Shown here piece after piece: positions 32,001-45,530 of a stretch of DNA of 64,000 nt; position 1 is the stretch's first letter; every line of letters starts with the position of its first letter. Made by a program: the position numbers and the translations under genes. The stretch lies in assembly GCA_028554795.2 (NCBI GenBank), contig JAPYKE020000267.1, positions 124,001 through 188,000 of the forward strand, given 5' to 3'. Source of the DNA: Sinohyriopsis cumingii. Taxonomy: Eukaryota > Mollusca > Bivalvia > Unionida > Unionidae. The notes below the pieces were generated by a model. The model had not been told where the DNA came from, did not search any database, and worked only from the letters and a program-made list of their open reading frames with translations.

Positions 32001-32280
32001 CAGTGATACGGCTAATATGTCTACGATGAGAGCTATATCGGAATTATGGTTGTTACTAATACCTATTATTTGACGGTCATATTGACATCAGGATTTCTCA
32101 AACAGACTTCTAACAGTATATACAATGTCATAAATGAAAACAGAATCAGTATGACAACTAATGTGTCCATCATAGCAGCTAATATGAAAATCATATTGCT
32201 GAAGACCATTCGAGGTGATCCCAACACTCGGCAGTTAAACGGAAGACATATCATTATTTTGAATTAATGGAAATTATTTT
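29100..32280. repeat. Degenerate satellite array, unit about 145 bp
   Basis: Landmarks recur in order: (A)CATCCAATATGGC near 29155, 29730, 30545, 30690 and 31503; a (C/G)CCATTTTGAAA(A/T) stretch; a TTCTGAATGAATGG stretch; a TTGACATGGTGTTTTC stretch; and GTTGGTCCTAATGAAAATGGT. Well-preserved neighbours are 137-148 bp apart. Copies have accumulated indels and substitutions, so the array is old. No coding frame persists. Confidence 0.75.
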
Positions 32281-32639
32281 TGTACTTCTTTCATTGTTAG
32301 TCCCTGCTAGTCACTCTTGTTATTGACCTGGCTTTTTCCATTATATTAACCTGTTTTGTATGTTAACTGGATAATTATCTTTAATGCAGCAATAAATGTA
32401 AAAGCCAAAATTAATATTTTAGATGCAATCTTTAGAATCTCATTTCAGCAGAATATGTGAAACTCTCCTTAAACAAATGATTGTCTTATGGGATCATGTT
32501 TTGAGGTACAAGAGATGTATCTTATTAAATATATGACTGATATGACTTGCAAGAGATAAGCACAAACTCAGAATTCTTCATACCATAACACAAGTGAGAC
32601 TGCTTTCTTTTCAACCGGGTCCTTCTGAGATGCTAAGTT

Positions 32640-32925
32640 AAGCAATTTGCATAACTCATAGTGCTCAGATTACATTATGTCAGCCACACTTTATAGAGAG
32701 ATACTATATTAAAGAATGCAAAACGTTCATGGAAATCATAGTTAAATATGTCAGCCACACATTACTGAGAGATACTAAAGCAATGTTCAAAACCACTATT
32801 CAGACTTATTGAACATCAGCTGCACATTACGTAGAGATACTAAGTAAGCTATGTTAAAACAATTATCATTCATATTTAGATATGAGTAACATATTTTACA
32901 GAGTGACACTGCTACATACTGTGTA
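32640..32925. repeat. Short tandem repeat, unit about 75-90 bp
   Basis: The core (T)CAGC(C/T)(A/G)CACATTA-x-AGAGATACTA occurs at about 32680, 32750 and 32816, with a weaker copy near 32890. Confidence 0.65.
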
Positions 32926-33205
32926 TCTGAGATAAATCTATGATTCAAGTATTTTCAAAACAGAATTGTAAATAATATAGCTTAGGTATAAAATGTTTAT
33001 GGAAAATTTGTGTGGATTTAAAGTGAGGCAAAACTCAAAGATTTGAATGTATCTGATTGATGTTTTATCAGAAACTGTTAGTATTGATATGGATAACCAT
33101 TTTCACATGAATTTACAATTTTGCAATCGTTTTCATTATAGTATGCATGTACGACATCATACGATCCTCATGTTCAATGAATTATGTATGAAAGCATGTA
33201 TTAAT

Positions 33206-33260
33206 GAATGTATGTATGTATGTATGTATATAGGTATGTATATATGAATGTATGTATGTT
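33206..33260. repeat. (TATG)n microsatellite
   Basis: Degenerate TATG/GTAT tetranucleotides. Confidence 0.85.
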
Positions 33261-33659
33261 TTGCTAAATTAATAGGGTCTTAGACTATGTATGAAGAAAG
33301 AGCGATAACCAAACAAATTTGTATAATTTGAAATATAAATTTATTTCTCTACAATTCAAAATTATTTTGTGACGTTGAATGCAAATTGCCACAGACAATA
33401 CTCTATACACGGTGAACAGTACAATTTATGCACAAGAAAACAATACTGAAATGATTTAATACATGCGTTGTAAAAATTATAGGATAGATGAGTATGTGCA
33501 TTCGTTTCTCTCATTCACACTCTCCCAAATTTCTCTCAAACATGCCACTAGGCATTATTACCAATATTATGCGACATCACATTCATAAATAAAAAACATC
33601 AATACCTAATTTCAATATTTTGAAAACATTTGGCTCTCTGTTGGTGGGTTACCAATGGG

Positions 33660-34010
33660 CTAGAATCTGAATATTAAATGCTGATTCCCAATCAGTGCTA
33701 GGGTAATCCCATCATTACAATGTATTCTGGGCTGATCCCAGCTCATGTAGAATGGGTGCTAGGCTGATCCCAGCTCAGTGCAAAAGACTGATTCCTAATC
33801 GGTGCCTGGTTGATCCCTGCATTACAGGGTACACTGGGCTGATCCCAGCTTAAGTAAACTATGTGCTGGTATGATCCCAGCATGATATTGTCTTCTGGGC
33901 TGATTCCATCTTAAATAAGTCTATGTTAGGCTGATCCCTCCATAAGAGTGCATTCTGTGTTGATCCCAGAGTCGTGGAATAGAGCTAGGCTGATCCCAGC
34001 ATGATGAAAA
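33660..34010. repeat. GC-richer minisatellite with GCTGATCCCAGC core
   Basis: About eleven copies of a unit of roughly 30-35 bp, each containing (G)GCTGATCCCAGC or a variant (TGATTCCTAATC, TGATCCCTGCAT), separated by variable spacers. The core is close to an imperfect palindrome (GCTGatcccAGC). Confidence 0.85.
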
Positions 34011-34019
34011 TATTGGTAT

Positions 34020-36300
34020 ATTATTCCTGTTTAAAACTGTGAAAGTAATGTATTTGACGGGCGTGACCTTTATGGTATTAGTATAGCTTATGAGTATCAA
34101 ATTGGGGAAAATGCCAAATTGAATTTGATGTTAAAAAGTATCAAATGGGAGTCCCAAAGAGGATGCTAGTTTTTAATGTGAAAATCCATTTGGAAGAACT
34201 GGTGTCCAAAGCATGATACTAAATGTATGTACACAACTATTCCTGAGCAGAAATCAGTCGGTTAGAGTGAACTCCGATGTAGCGCGTACAACATGACGAA
34301 TACCATTGTTATAAAGTCCTAATTAGATGGTCTTAATTTGTGGCTGAACGAATACAAAACGAATTAGGAAAAACATTTTTGCTCATCATAGACCATGCGT
34401 GCCAGCAGGAACTTCAAGGGCGACAGAAAAAGTTTTCTACTAAATAGACGGCCCATGGAATCCACAAATAAAGGAGCATTTGTGCCATGACCTGCAGCCA
34501 AGTGCCTTGCCGCCGCTGACTCAAATACTGCTCCATACAGGACACAGGACACAACCACGAGTTCCGAAAGAATTAAATCTTGACAGTAGCACAAAATGGA
34601 TCAGGCTGTTTAATTATTTCAGCAGTTGCACAATTGACACGGTTCACCAGAATTATTTTCTTTGGCCACTGATTTCCCGACGAACACCACCAGTCCTGCA
34701 CATGTTAGGTCAAAATGTCACACAATATCCAAACATGATTGTATTCTATGCCACTGAACGACAGTGGAAGAACGATGCGTTTTAAGACGGTCATGCTTTC
34801 AATGAACCCATATGAAGTGCTCTCCAATAAACCTATGAGAAGAGCAGTGCCATATGATGTGGACGGCTGTATCGGTCTGTGCATGCACGACACTACTGAG
34901 CTGCGAGCACACTATCCAAAACATGTTTGTCTTTCCCTGTAACAGAACCCTTGTGGAAGAACGAAGTGTTGTAAGAGGGTCATGTCTTGCATGAACCCAT
35001 ATGAAGTGAAGTGCTCGCCAATGAACCCATCTGAATTGCAGTGTCCATATGATGTGGACATCGGTACCGGTCTTTGCATCTACAGGATCTAAAAGAAGAA
35101 AATTGAAAAGCAGAACCAGGCAGTAGGAAGTGCTATGGTGATGTTCAAAAACGACCTGATATCAGCACAAACTTTTCATACTTGAACTTGTATCGCCCAG
35201 GCAGATATATTTGTCTAAGGGATTTAACTGGCGCCAACTCAAGACTCAAATAAAACTGTCTGATAGACAATTCTTAGCACTCTGATTCTGCCCTAATCTT
35301 ACAAGTATGAGTTTTGAATAAATGAGGATAAAAACTGCATAGCACGAGGAAGGTGTGCAAGGCTTGGATGAACAACCGCCTAGTTATAGGAAAATACCCC
35401 CAAGATGAAACAAGAGTGGTCCTAAATGCCACCCCAGTAGTTGTAAATAGTGACGCAGCGCATGGACAAAGCACTGGTCTTGTACCTTTTGGGGCATGAC
35501 ACGTAGGCAAAAAGGGGTACCCATGGAGTGTTTGTAATGTGTAAAGTCGACAAGTAAACCAGCGTCATTGATCTCGACCCGAGAAAACTAAAGTTGGATT
35601 TCCGCAACCAGGTTTATGTTATTTCCCTTTAACGCAAGAATGCATTAAGTGCAAAGAGAAACATGGACTTAGTGATTTGTCCGGGATAGTGTTCAGTTTC
35701 TGTACATAGCCAATTGCCGAGACATATGTCAATACCCACCCAGCCCAAAGAAGACAGCAAGTAAGAGGCTAATAACAGTATCTTGCATAATCCCCTGTCA
35801 ATTTCATGGTACATGTACAACACTCCTATCCAAGTATTAGCCACTGACCAAGCCTTATGATATGGCATTACATCATCTTACCACACCACCAATTCCTCCC
35901 TCAATGGTCATTAACAGACAAACCCCATTGGAACGCTGGCTATGTGAACCTACAATAACTCAAAATCATCAAGTTGTGCATAAACTAAAATTTAATCAAT
36001 TATCATCAAGTGGATCTAAGGAAAATCCCAGAAAGAATCACTTGTCCATGATAAGCTACTGGCAAGCTTTGTCATGTAACCAAATTGGAACCACCTCAAA
36101 CTTGTACCCACAAGTGAGATGGCAGCCATCCATAATGTGTGCGCATTAGAACATTTGGAGTAAAGAGGTACCAAAAATATAAATATCAGCAAGGAGGGTG
36201 GATGTACTGTATTTATTCTTTCATTTTTCTGTCTTTGCTGTAGCGGGGGCAAAAAACGTGTTGGTGAGTCATGAAAACAGGTTTAAATCGGTCACACACC
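34020..36300. other. Unclassified decayed sequence with an internal 190-bp-spaced duplication
   Basis: GC-richer than its surroundings, with several broken open frames on both strands but no family I recognise. Segments at about 34763-34890 and 34953-35085 are clear direct duplicates (shared GTGGAAGAACGA, ATGAACCCATATGAAGTG, CATATGATGTGGAC, CGGTCT(T/G)TGCAT). It is perhaps a dead transposable element or a dead gene. Confidence 0.4.
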
Positions 36301-38440
36301 CCATCGTCCCAGCTGCAGTGACGAGTGTGTCATTGCGTATAAAAATGTTGTGGCCATATAAGACCTAATAAAACATCACACTTACCGAATGTGACTGCTT
36401 GCAGTGTTAGTGATATCTCTCCACGTAATCAACATTCCAAAATTTTTATTGATTTTCATGCATCAGCCATAATATACCGGCTGGGGATTATATAAATCAG
36501 TCTGGATGAGTAAAGTTGAATATCTCATATCAATTTTGTGTGTCTGTATTGTCATGGAGAAATATGTGCTTAATCAATCGATTTACCTCAGCCACATTTA
36601 GCCAAGCGAGCTCACTGTCCCAATATAAGGGTGAGCTAGCCCAGAAATGAAACGATATTTTACTTTTTGGTTTATTTAAAGGGGATGTATTATTCATTTT
36701 TTCTGCAGATTGGTTTATTTTATATATTAGTTATTTTATATATGTGTAACTATTTCATAGGAATAACAGGTTGAAATGCTGATGGTGCACCGATAAAGAA
36801 AGACAATGCAGGTTCGAGCCACTTTGTAAACTTTTTTACTATTATAATCGGGGACACGGTCGATCCTGGATCGTTGCATATATAACTTAAAGTTAACTTT
36901 GACGAATGTATCAATTGGTCTTAATCATTGCTAGACAAAACAAATTTTCTTGTGACGTAGCGAATTAATATTAATAAGTACACATCGGCTGTCAGTGAAA
37001 ACAATGTACTCAAGAGCGTAATATAACATGAGAGTCATTAATCTTAAGATATATCATTGATAAAACATCCGAGCTTTACATTCTCTTGTGTACATTCATT
37101 TAATAAGTAAATCGTAAATACACAATAATCTTTAAGACTAGATTTGACATTTGATGAGGTACGCCATTATATTCTAAGCATGTGATGGACGTAAGGGGTG
37201 TCTCGCCTGCCGTGGTGTTTAACATTTAAATACAACGATAATGAGTAACAGTTCTTGTCCCGAATCTGGTAAAGCAACCCATTAGTGGTAGAAAGCTGAA
37301 TAGCAAGTAAAGATTTTGGATGCATATATCTCCGCCGTCGAAAAATAGACAGGATAAAGGATCGATATTATTAGATTAGACAATGCATCTAGACAACTGA
37401 TGATGAGAAAAAATTCCTTAAATCACATGTAAAAATGATGAACGTGAAGATATGCATATTTTATGAGATGGGACTGATTAAACCAAAGGTTGTAAAGACC
37501 TTCAGAGCCGCAGTCGAAATCACAACACATACATAGGTATCGGCATACAAACAACACGCTGGACAGAAATAACAAATTCAGCCTTGGAAATTTTGCCCTT
37601 CAAGAACTTGACCGAATGTTTCTTTGTGAATAAAAGTGAATATTATATCTAACGGATACGTAGGCAAAGTCAGAAAAATAGATGCATTGTGTATACTATC
37701 CATGAATGATGTGTAAATGCGACCAACATTTGTTTTCTGCTGATGGACGTCTGGCATAGTGTCATTCATTTAGTCATTTCTGAATATTTTAGATATATAA
37801 TTAAAGTCACAGCAGTGCATGCAAACTCGAGTGATCTAAAAGAAATCCATACTTGCATCAACAGTTTAAAAGAAAATATTCAAACTATGCCACACCTTAA
37901 CGTATTTTCGTCTATGCGGTAAGTATTGGACAGTATTATCACAAGAATTATGCGCATGCTAGGTGCGATATGAACTTGAATGAGAAGTTACGATCAGATG
38001 ATAGGTCAACGAAATGGAACCCAATGGGATAGTCCTTTACATTTATAGTAGGTTTCATTTTAAGTAAAGCCATTTAAACAAGCTGTGATAGCTGGAAAAT
38101 TGAATAAGATATGCGTGTAAGCGAAAGCACGCACATCACTGTTACTGCATTGTTTGACAGTAGATAGGGTTGCAATTTAGTATGGATTGTTTTGAGAGAC
38201 ATGCAGACATAATTAACATTAATGAAGAAAGAAAAAGAGAATGGTCAAATAAACACCAATTTCGGATCTGATATTTCTTGCGGTAGTATAGGACAAAGGT
38301 AATTAAGACAACCACACACTATATTTGACAACTGTTCACTATTTGTATTCATAAATCAATGATATTTAAAAATAATGGTAGTGTGATATTTATTGTCGAC
38401 TTACTGCTTAACATTTTGGTTTATATCCCAATTTGAGACA
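36300..38440. other. Unassigned host sequence with one copy of a dispersed repeat
   Basis: No gene seen. The segment 37260-37345 (GGTAAAGCAA, TAGAAA, AAGTAAAG, ATGCA, then GAAAA-GG) matches 47235-47325 in order, so both are copies of a dispersed repeat. Confidence 0.4.
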
Positions 38441-38449
38441 TGTCCTGTG

Positions 38450-40130
38450 TCATGTTTACCCCGACCCAGAGTAGCCCAGTTGAAACATGTATAATCAAAG
38501 TAATTCTGACAGGCCATTGTTTGATGTCAAACATTGCCGAAGGCTATCACTAATCCGTTACGTAAGATTGTTGTGGCTAGAATTGAAGAGCCGGACATAG
38601 GAGTTGCGAGGCCGCCCGATAGCCAACTATCACTTAGGTGTCGAAATGTTTCCAAGATCAAAAGAAGTTGCCTGAACAAGTGGTAGTATCTTAACTTCTT
38701 TCCCTGCAAACAGACAGACAGGTTGAACTGGCCTCTAAGACGATTGGACAGGGGCACAGCGCCACCCAATCAAAATCGAGATAGGGGAGAGAACTTGATT
38801 TGGTTAGAATGATATCCCCGCGTCTTCCGGCAAGAATTAATTCGCTGAGAGAAATTACCCAGAGAAGAGGTTAGCGTAACTCCGAATAGCCATTCGTTAT
38901 TGGCGGGAAAATCTTAGAGCGGGAAATTCTAAGTACAGAGAGCATCAAATAAGGTCAGTTTGATATGTGTTCGGTCTTTGTGGAATGCGACTGCATTTTA
39001 ATTGTAGGTCGTATGTATACTTTATTATTACTAGAATCGTAGTACGAATAATTACTTTGTTTTGTTAATGTGTTTGCATATTTTGAAGAAATGAGTTGAT
39101 ATTTGTAAAGAATTATATAGCTTGCTAGCCGTCGTGAGAGTTAATATTGTACTTTGCTATGTGGGTATTTTATAGTAGACTAACACATATGTTCATATGA
39201 TTATAGATTTTGCCATTGTTGAATATTTGTAATGTACAGACATGCGTCTGATTGTTGTCAGATTGTAGTACGATGAGATTAAATATATATGTGTATATAC
39301 TGACGTGACGCAATGTATTGGTGTCTGTATAACAATTCGCTGATACCGTGTTATTACGCCATTGTTTACCCTGCAAGAAGTGTGTGGGAAGTTCGATGTG
39401 TATGCATGCTTGACCGAAACAGTGATAGCTATCTGATGATTAATTGTCGATATAGTGTGAGGTGAGATTCGATAAAACATATGTTAACGCCTTGTGGGTT
39501 TTCACAGGAAGCTTTGAGGGACAGACCATCTATAGTTTGGTCCCGTAGTCTCAGATAGAGAGACGGAGGAAAAGAGAAGAAAGGAAAGAACTCAGGACAA
39601 GTTGAAGTCTAAGAGCGAATTGGAGGTGGAGATAGTAGAGACCGAGGAAAGGAGAAGAAAGGAGAGAAGTCAGGAGAAGTTGAAGTCTGGGAGCGAAATT
39701 GGTGGAGGAGATAGTAGAGAGGGAAACGGAGACAAAGGAGGAGTTAGAGGAACGGAAAGAAGGAAGGAATCAGCGGGAAAGAAATATATGAGTAGATGCA
39801 ATGACGGGGGAAAATCGAACTCACACTGTAAATCACGGGATGAATTAGGCTGTCACTTGGTCGAGGGAAAGACGTGTGATTGGAAGTTATCGTTTTAAAT
39901 TATCACATTTATTAAATTGTTATTGATTGAATTTCATCTTAGGGTTCTCTGTAATTTAACCGTCGGCATTGCTTACTGGGGGCTCAGAGCTGTAAAACTA
40001 CCTCGTCACTAATTTAACCTCACGAGCCAGGGTGGAACTTTCATCATGATTTAATTAAATTATATTGGAAGAACCCCACTCTAATACTTGCAAACCTCAC
40101 ATCCTGTGAAAAGCAACACCAAAACATGCC
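38450..40130. other. Moderately GC-rich repeat-like segment, possibly LTR-element debris
   Basis: A purine-rich tandem pair lies at about 39560-39715: GAGGAAA(A/G)(G)AGAAGAAAGG, then GA(A/G)AAGTTGAAGTCT and GAGATAGTAGAG, period about 78 bp. It is followed by CTGGGGGCTCAGAGC near 39978, reminiscent of a retroelement leader. I found no reverse transcriptase or integrase motif in it. Confidence 0.3.
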
Positions 40131-40533
40131 TGTTAACTGAGAGAATATAGGTCGAACATTGTTACATTTATTCTGAACGCATGTTTTCGTTTTAGAATTC
40201 AGATTGAACCATAGGCAGGGTTATACAGTGCAATGTCACTCGCGTCATTCTTGGAAAAGACGTGTGTTCGTTGCCATTCTGAATAAAACGGTAATTCTAA
40301 TGTGCCAAACTAAGTCAACGCTAAGATACCTGAATTGTACAAGCTCAGGTTAACTCAAGGTTGTATTCATCCAACGATTTACTGATGGAAGGGTCATTAA
40401 TCGTTCTACAATTGTTAGGGTATATGTTTTAGAAAAAAATATGACATGACAAACGGAACAGTTCACGTAATTATGGTGACTACTTATCACAATTTTGGAG
40501 GTATCTTCCAACGGTAACATATGGCATTAGAGT

Positions 40534-40956
40534 TCAATCAAAAGTATGGAGAGAGATAATGCTATTTCTACTTTTGAAAATATAACGATTCTTACGTTTA
40601 TATGGTATATTTTCCTTACGAAGTTTCAAAAACACACATCTGATTGAAATAATTACTGCTATAAAAATAAATAAGAGTGAATTGGAGACATAGCCTACTA
40701 AATTCATTCTGTCAACAATGTCATATAAAGTTCTCACTAATAGTACAGCCAAACATGCCTTGATGTATTTCGTAATAAGACTAACATTTCCAAGAGTCAC
40801 GCATGTTACGATTGTTTGTGCATTAGTTTTGTTGTCTGTAAAGTGACTAGTGTATAGGTACAGAAAAACACGTCTGATCTTCTCGATGTGATAATAACAA
40901 CTAAAAACCATTTGAAGCAAAGGCGGTAGAAAATATCGGTTAGCCAACGAAGTCAC
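40534..40956 (-). pseudogene. Possible decayed GPCR fragment (TM5-TM7-like), low confidence
   Basis: 140 open residues with three hydrophobic stretches. A basic loop (KIRRVFLYLY) follows the first, a TIVTCVTLGNVSLITKY stretch resembles a TM6 region, and LVGYVSNSLLFIF then CVFLKLRKEN resembles the TM7 end and helix 8 of invertebrate peptide receptors. No NPxxY survives and the upstream half is absent. An imperfect copy of its 5' part lies about 160 bp further along (40869 and 41029 share ACGTCTGATCTT). It could be coincidence. Confidence 0.25.
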
Positions 40957-41115
40957 TTACAATGAGCGATGCATTGATTGGTTCTAAATTCAAGGCAGTT
41001 TGTGTAGTGGTCAGGAGCAGAATACTACGTCTGATCTTGTATCTGTGCGAAGAGTGTCTGAAGGAGATTCGATGCTAAGGTTGTAGAAAATAGGTGTAGC
41101 CAATCAAATTGCTTC
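40865..41115. repeat. Imperfect direct duplication, spacing about 160 bp
   Basis: The two copies share ACGTCTGATCTT, then GGTAGAAAATA(T/G), (T)AGCCAA(C/T), CTTAC/CTTCC and a terminal (G)A(T)GCATTG/GACACATTG. Confidence 0.55.
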
Positions 41116-42689
41116 CAACGACTGACACATTGTTTTCTCTAGCCTCTTGCATTTTTACCACTTTAGTGCAAACTGACTGGATTTTGAACTTACAATCCTT
41201 TGTTGTGCACCGTAACATTTCTTCTTGCCATATCAATCACTTAACTGTTCCATTATTGTTCGCGTTTGAAACTGACCAATACAAAATATTTTCTCACTTG
41301 GACATTTTGACATACACACATTTGCATAGGTAGAGATAAATGATTCAGTATTGAGTGGTAGTTTTTGTTTTAAACTAGTAAATTTTGGGTTTGTGTGAAG
41401 TAAGCAAACTAAAGTAAAGTGAACCTCAAGGACGATAACCCAAGCTATCTGTCCATTGATGCATGTATTTACATCAGAGCAAACGTGATTTATATAACAC
41501 AAAAATGTGAGGTGAGCATGATTAGAATGAACACAAAGAGAGCAAACTGTAGTAACAAGAGTATGTTTCCCTTCACGTCGGCGTAACTTAATGTTCCAGT
41601 CTCCTTATTAGACAAACCTAGCACCTTTTGTAGAGCTTGAAATAAGAAAACTGCGCAAACTTAAGCACTTTGCTATAGATATTTTGTCCGCAAGAACAGA
41701 CTAACCAACATGTATACCGTTACAACAATACAACAATCTTACATCTTCTAAAAATGAAAGACGTACAAAGTAGATATAAAGATTAACAATGACTATCCAA
41801 CAAAAGCGAATGTAACAAAGGCAATAACATGTGTAGAAAAGCCTCTCACTTTGAGAAGGTATTTGGATGTAATCTGCCATGCACCAAGAAATTGAAAGAA
41901 TGTACAGAGAGAATCCTTAATTCAAATTTAATTGTTTTCCAAAACTGTTTGTGTCTTTAGAGAACATACCTAACCAGTAATAAGAGGTGGAATAGGGAAC
42001 CTACACATAAAAGCTTTGATATTTCTGAAACAATGAGGGGATGTTCTTACAGTTCTTAACGAGCTATATATGCTGGGATGGGTCTAAGGGATATCCACAC
42101 AAAACGAAGTACATGATCTAGTCACGTTGCAAATGTGTGCGTGTTTCGGAAAATGGTTAAAATCGGATATATAATTTTTACGTGACCCTTATGAAGTGAA
42201 TGGTCTGTGCAAGTGTCAAAAGCTAAATTCACATAACTTTTGTACGGCCTGTAAACATTTCCACTTTAGAAAATGTGGCGTATCGCAAGTTATTATCAGA
42301 GTCAGCACGGAACATGGGGACTTGACATTTGTTGTTTAGACACCTCCGCTCAACTTCATAACTTACTTGCTCTGCCTCATACTTTGGTCTTAGGAAAGAT
42401 CGCCGTTGTAGGTGCAGCAAAAGGGGTAAGAGCAGGAGGAGACATAGCAAAGAGAAGCTGAACTACTGTTACATCAAGCGGGGCTATAAAACGACACACC
42501 CTGTTGCATTCCTGAAATACAAAATTTGCAAGACATCTTAGCTCCACGCTACACCTCATGAAGTGCGTGGACCTCTGTTGTTTCGAGACAAACATCTGGA
42601 AGACGGAAAATACATTCACGTCTATCATCACGATGAACATTTTTGATACCATTACCAGTGTCACTGAATTCATGGACTACATATACTAT

Positions 42690-45530
42690 TGTGAAAAAAT
42701 GTGACTATGGTTATAACAATCGAGAGCAACAAAAGCATTGCGCATCGAAATGTGAGTCACATTTGGCTTCTAAACCCTGTCTTAACGAAGAACAAGAACG
42801 AGTGCACTGTCCAACTTGTCAACGAACTTTTGTCAGTCCAACATGTTACAAACAACATTTGAAGACGCAAGGTTCACAGCGGAAAATGGCTTGTCAACTC
42901 CTGATATTGTGCCATACTTATGGGCAAGGCATACTTACCAAATATGGGAAGGATCACGTATGTCCAGGAAAGAAACGATGTCACATTTGTCGCCTAATCG
43001 TGGAATTGGAAAGCGAATGAATTATTCGAAAATACCTTTCCAAACATTTAGAGGAGAGTAACCAGAAGAAAGGGAATTTCATATTATACGATTTCGAATG
43101 CATGCACGAGACCGGTATTTTTCATTCCTAATTTCTGCATGGCTCACCAAGCGAGATGAGCATCCAAGAGCCTATCTTTATTCATTGCCTCAGTGCATCA
43201 AGTGTCCTGGAGACCGTGAAAAATAGTTTCCGGACAGAACACGTTGGCCGATTTCGCCCAATGGATCTTAGATCCCATCGACGACACGTGGAGCCAAGAT
43301 GGCATCAAACGTTACAGAGATTGTCTTCACCATGACACGTGTGATGGTTCACAATTTCTCTGGATACTATGGGTAATTTCTTCTCAGATACTATAATGAA
43401 CAAAGTAGAGAACGTCCTCAAATGACTCTGAACGGAGCCAAAATCATTTACATGCAAGTATTACAAGTGCAGTTTAAATGATTCGATGTTTCTTAACCAA
43501 GTTAGGAATGACAGAAATGGCCAAAGGTTATTTTACGTAATAAATCCAATCAACATGCAGTTCTACCCATTTCGCCCGAGGCTCACTAATACGACACCAG
43601 CAACATGCGCACAAAACAAAGAGAAGCTTCCTATGCTTGATACTACACTCAAGGTTTGGATCCCTTCGACTTTCACGTAGAAACGTTAAAATATTGTCTT
43701 TCTGACGTCGACATTTGACAGCGTCACTGTGGAACATTTCAAAAATTCGTCATAGAGTACGGAGGGATCGATCATTTGAAAGAAGCATGCACCATCGCCA
43801 AAGCCCGTTCGTTAGTGTGCCACCAACGGTTCATGCTCGAAAAAGCTTTGGCTGCATAAGCCCATACACGACGAACTTTGACAAACTTCAATGCTCGGTC
43901 AAAGTCCTACGCTTGCTACATTACCTGTGTGACAAAGAAGACAAATTGATACAACATGCCCGCAACGGAGGAGGCGAAAAGAGCTATGAGCGTATTCGGT
44001 GGATGGCTGTAATTTAGAAAACAAACAGATAATGTACGAGTTTAACAGATGCTTATTTCACTGATGTCCTATCTGTTGCCCTAAAAGTTACACCAAAAAT
44101 CAGTTTTTACAACGGACCATGGAAGACCTTTACCAGGCCACTTGTCAGCTGCGCTCGAAGTTAGAACAGCAAGAATACCAAGTGGTTGAAATGTGGAAAC
44201 ACGAGTACGATCACCGTTTGAAAACCGATCCCGAGCTTAAACGCATGATGGAAAGTTACATGTATGTGGACCCACTGAGCCAATGGGATAGTTCCTACGG
44301 AGGACGGACGCGTGCCACATATATTCTGTACAAAGCCGACGAAGATAAAGGATACGAAATCAAATACTTGAACGTGTATTCGCTTTATACTTACGTCTGC
44401 AAATATTGTCTTTTTCCCAACAGGGCACCCGCAATTGCTAAAGGAACACATTGACCTGGACAACATTCGACCATACGAAGGATTGATTAAGTTCAAAGTC
44501 TTGCCTCCCACGGACTTGTTCCATCCGGTGTTACCACGCCATTGCCAAGCAACACTGATGTTTCCCTTGTGCCGTACGTGTGCTGAAACGTGCAACCAAG
44601 ACCATCCTTGTCAGCACACGCAGGAAGATCGTTCCTTGACAGGAACTTGGGTCTGCGTGAAATTGTTCAAAGCTCTGGACCTGTGATACCAACTGGAATA
44701 AGTGCACAACATTTACCACTTTCCGAAGGCAGCAAAATACCACAACGGCAACAAGACTCAGAAAGGCGTTTTCGCAGACTACGTGGATCCCTTATTGAAA
44801 CTGAAACAAAAACCCAGTGGCTACCCTACCTGGTTCCACACTCCCGAAGCCAAAAAAAAAATTCAAAGAGATATACTGGGAGCAGGAAGGCATCACTTTA
44901 GACCACAACTAGAAAAACAAAGGAAGGAGATGGTTTGCCAAATTGATGCTAAATTGCTTATAGGGAGTATTTGACAGAACCTTCCCGCTACTTCCAGATG
45001 ATTCACGACAAAATTAAATACATGACAAACGACGTCCTTCGTGAATACTTGATTGTAGTCAATTACGAAGAAGAACTGGACTTTGTAAAAGCCGACGAAT
45101 TTGGAAACGTAATCAGTGCGGCTTACTTGAAAGCCCATGCTGGCTTAAACTTGTTCGAAGGGTTACACCAGTTAGGAGACCGTGTGCTTTATTTTGACAC
45201 GGACAGTTGCATCTACATCGCTCGCCTGGGTCACTGTTACTCTGACATCGAAGCAGACTGTTTAGGGGCCTGGACGGACGAGAACACCGACAACAAGAAT
45301 CTAAGGCTTGCTAGTGACAGTCCATAAACATTACGGCTACGAATACCGAGACCCACAAGGAGAACTGCACTTCCAAGTTTAAATTGAATGTATCGACTCT
45401 CAATTATCGCACCAGTCGAGTCGTGAACTTTGGGGTATTGGAAAGAAGCCTTGCAGTCTAGAGAGAATCGAAACTTAGTGTGACCACCTATGAACCGCAC
45501 AAGATTGTACGTTTAGTCACACACCAAATC
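42690..45530 (+). pseudogene. Decayed canonical Polinton protein-primed DNA polymerase (pPolB)
   Basis: Fragments in all three plus-strand frames line up in family order. They are: a Cys-rich N-terminal region (CPTCQRTF at about 42807); Exo I LYDFEC (43084-43101, Asp and Glu kept); an FAQW segment near 43254; Exo II HNFSGYYG (from 43350, where Tyr replaces the expected Asp); an IQHARNGG segment near 43945; a GGRTRATY region near 44298; palm motif A as YLNVYSLY (44365-44388, catalytic Asp now Asn); FPLCRTCAET-like and TGTWV segments near 44561-44655; and motif C YFDTDS (45190-45207) intact. Several frameshifts and stops make it non-functional. No terminal repeats or intact partner genes are seen. 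It belongs to a different lineage from the 14-29 kb element, which lacks this polymerase. Confidence 0.85.

Noticed and set aside
33660..34010. CRISPR-like array
   Set aside because: Repeats are degenerate with irregular spacing in animal DNA and there are no cas genes; it is a minisatellite.
39602..39898. 98-residue Glu/Arg/Gly-rich plus-strand frame
   Set aside because: Produced by a purine-rich tandem duplication; low complexity.
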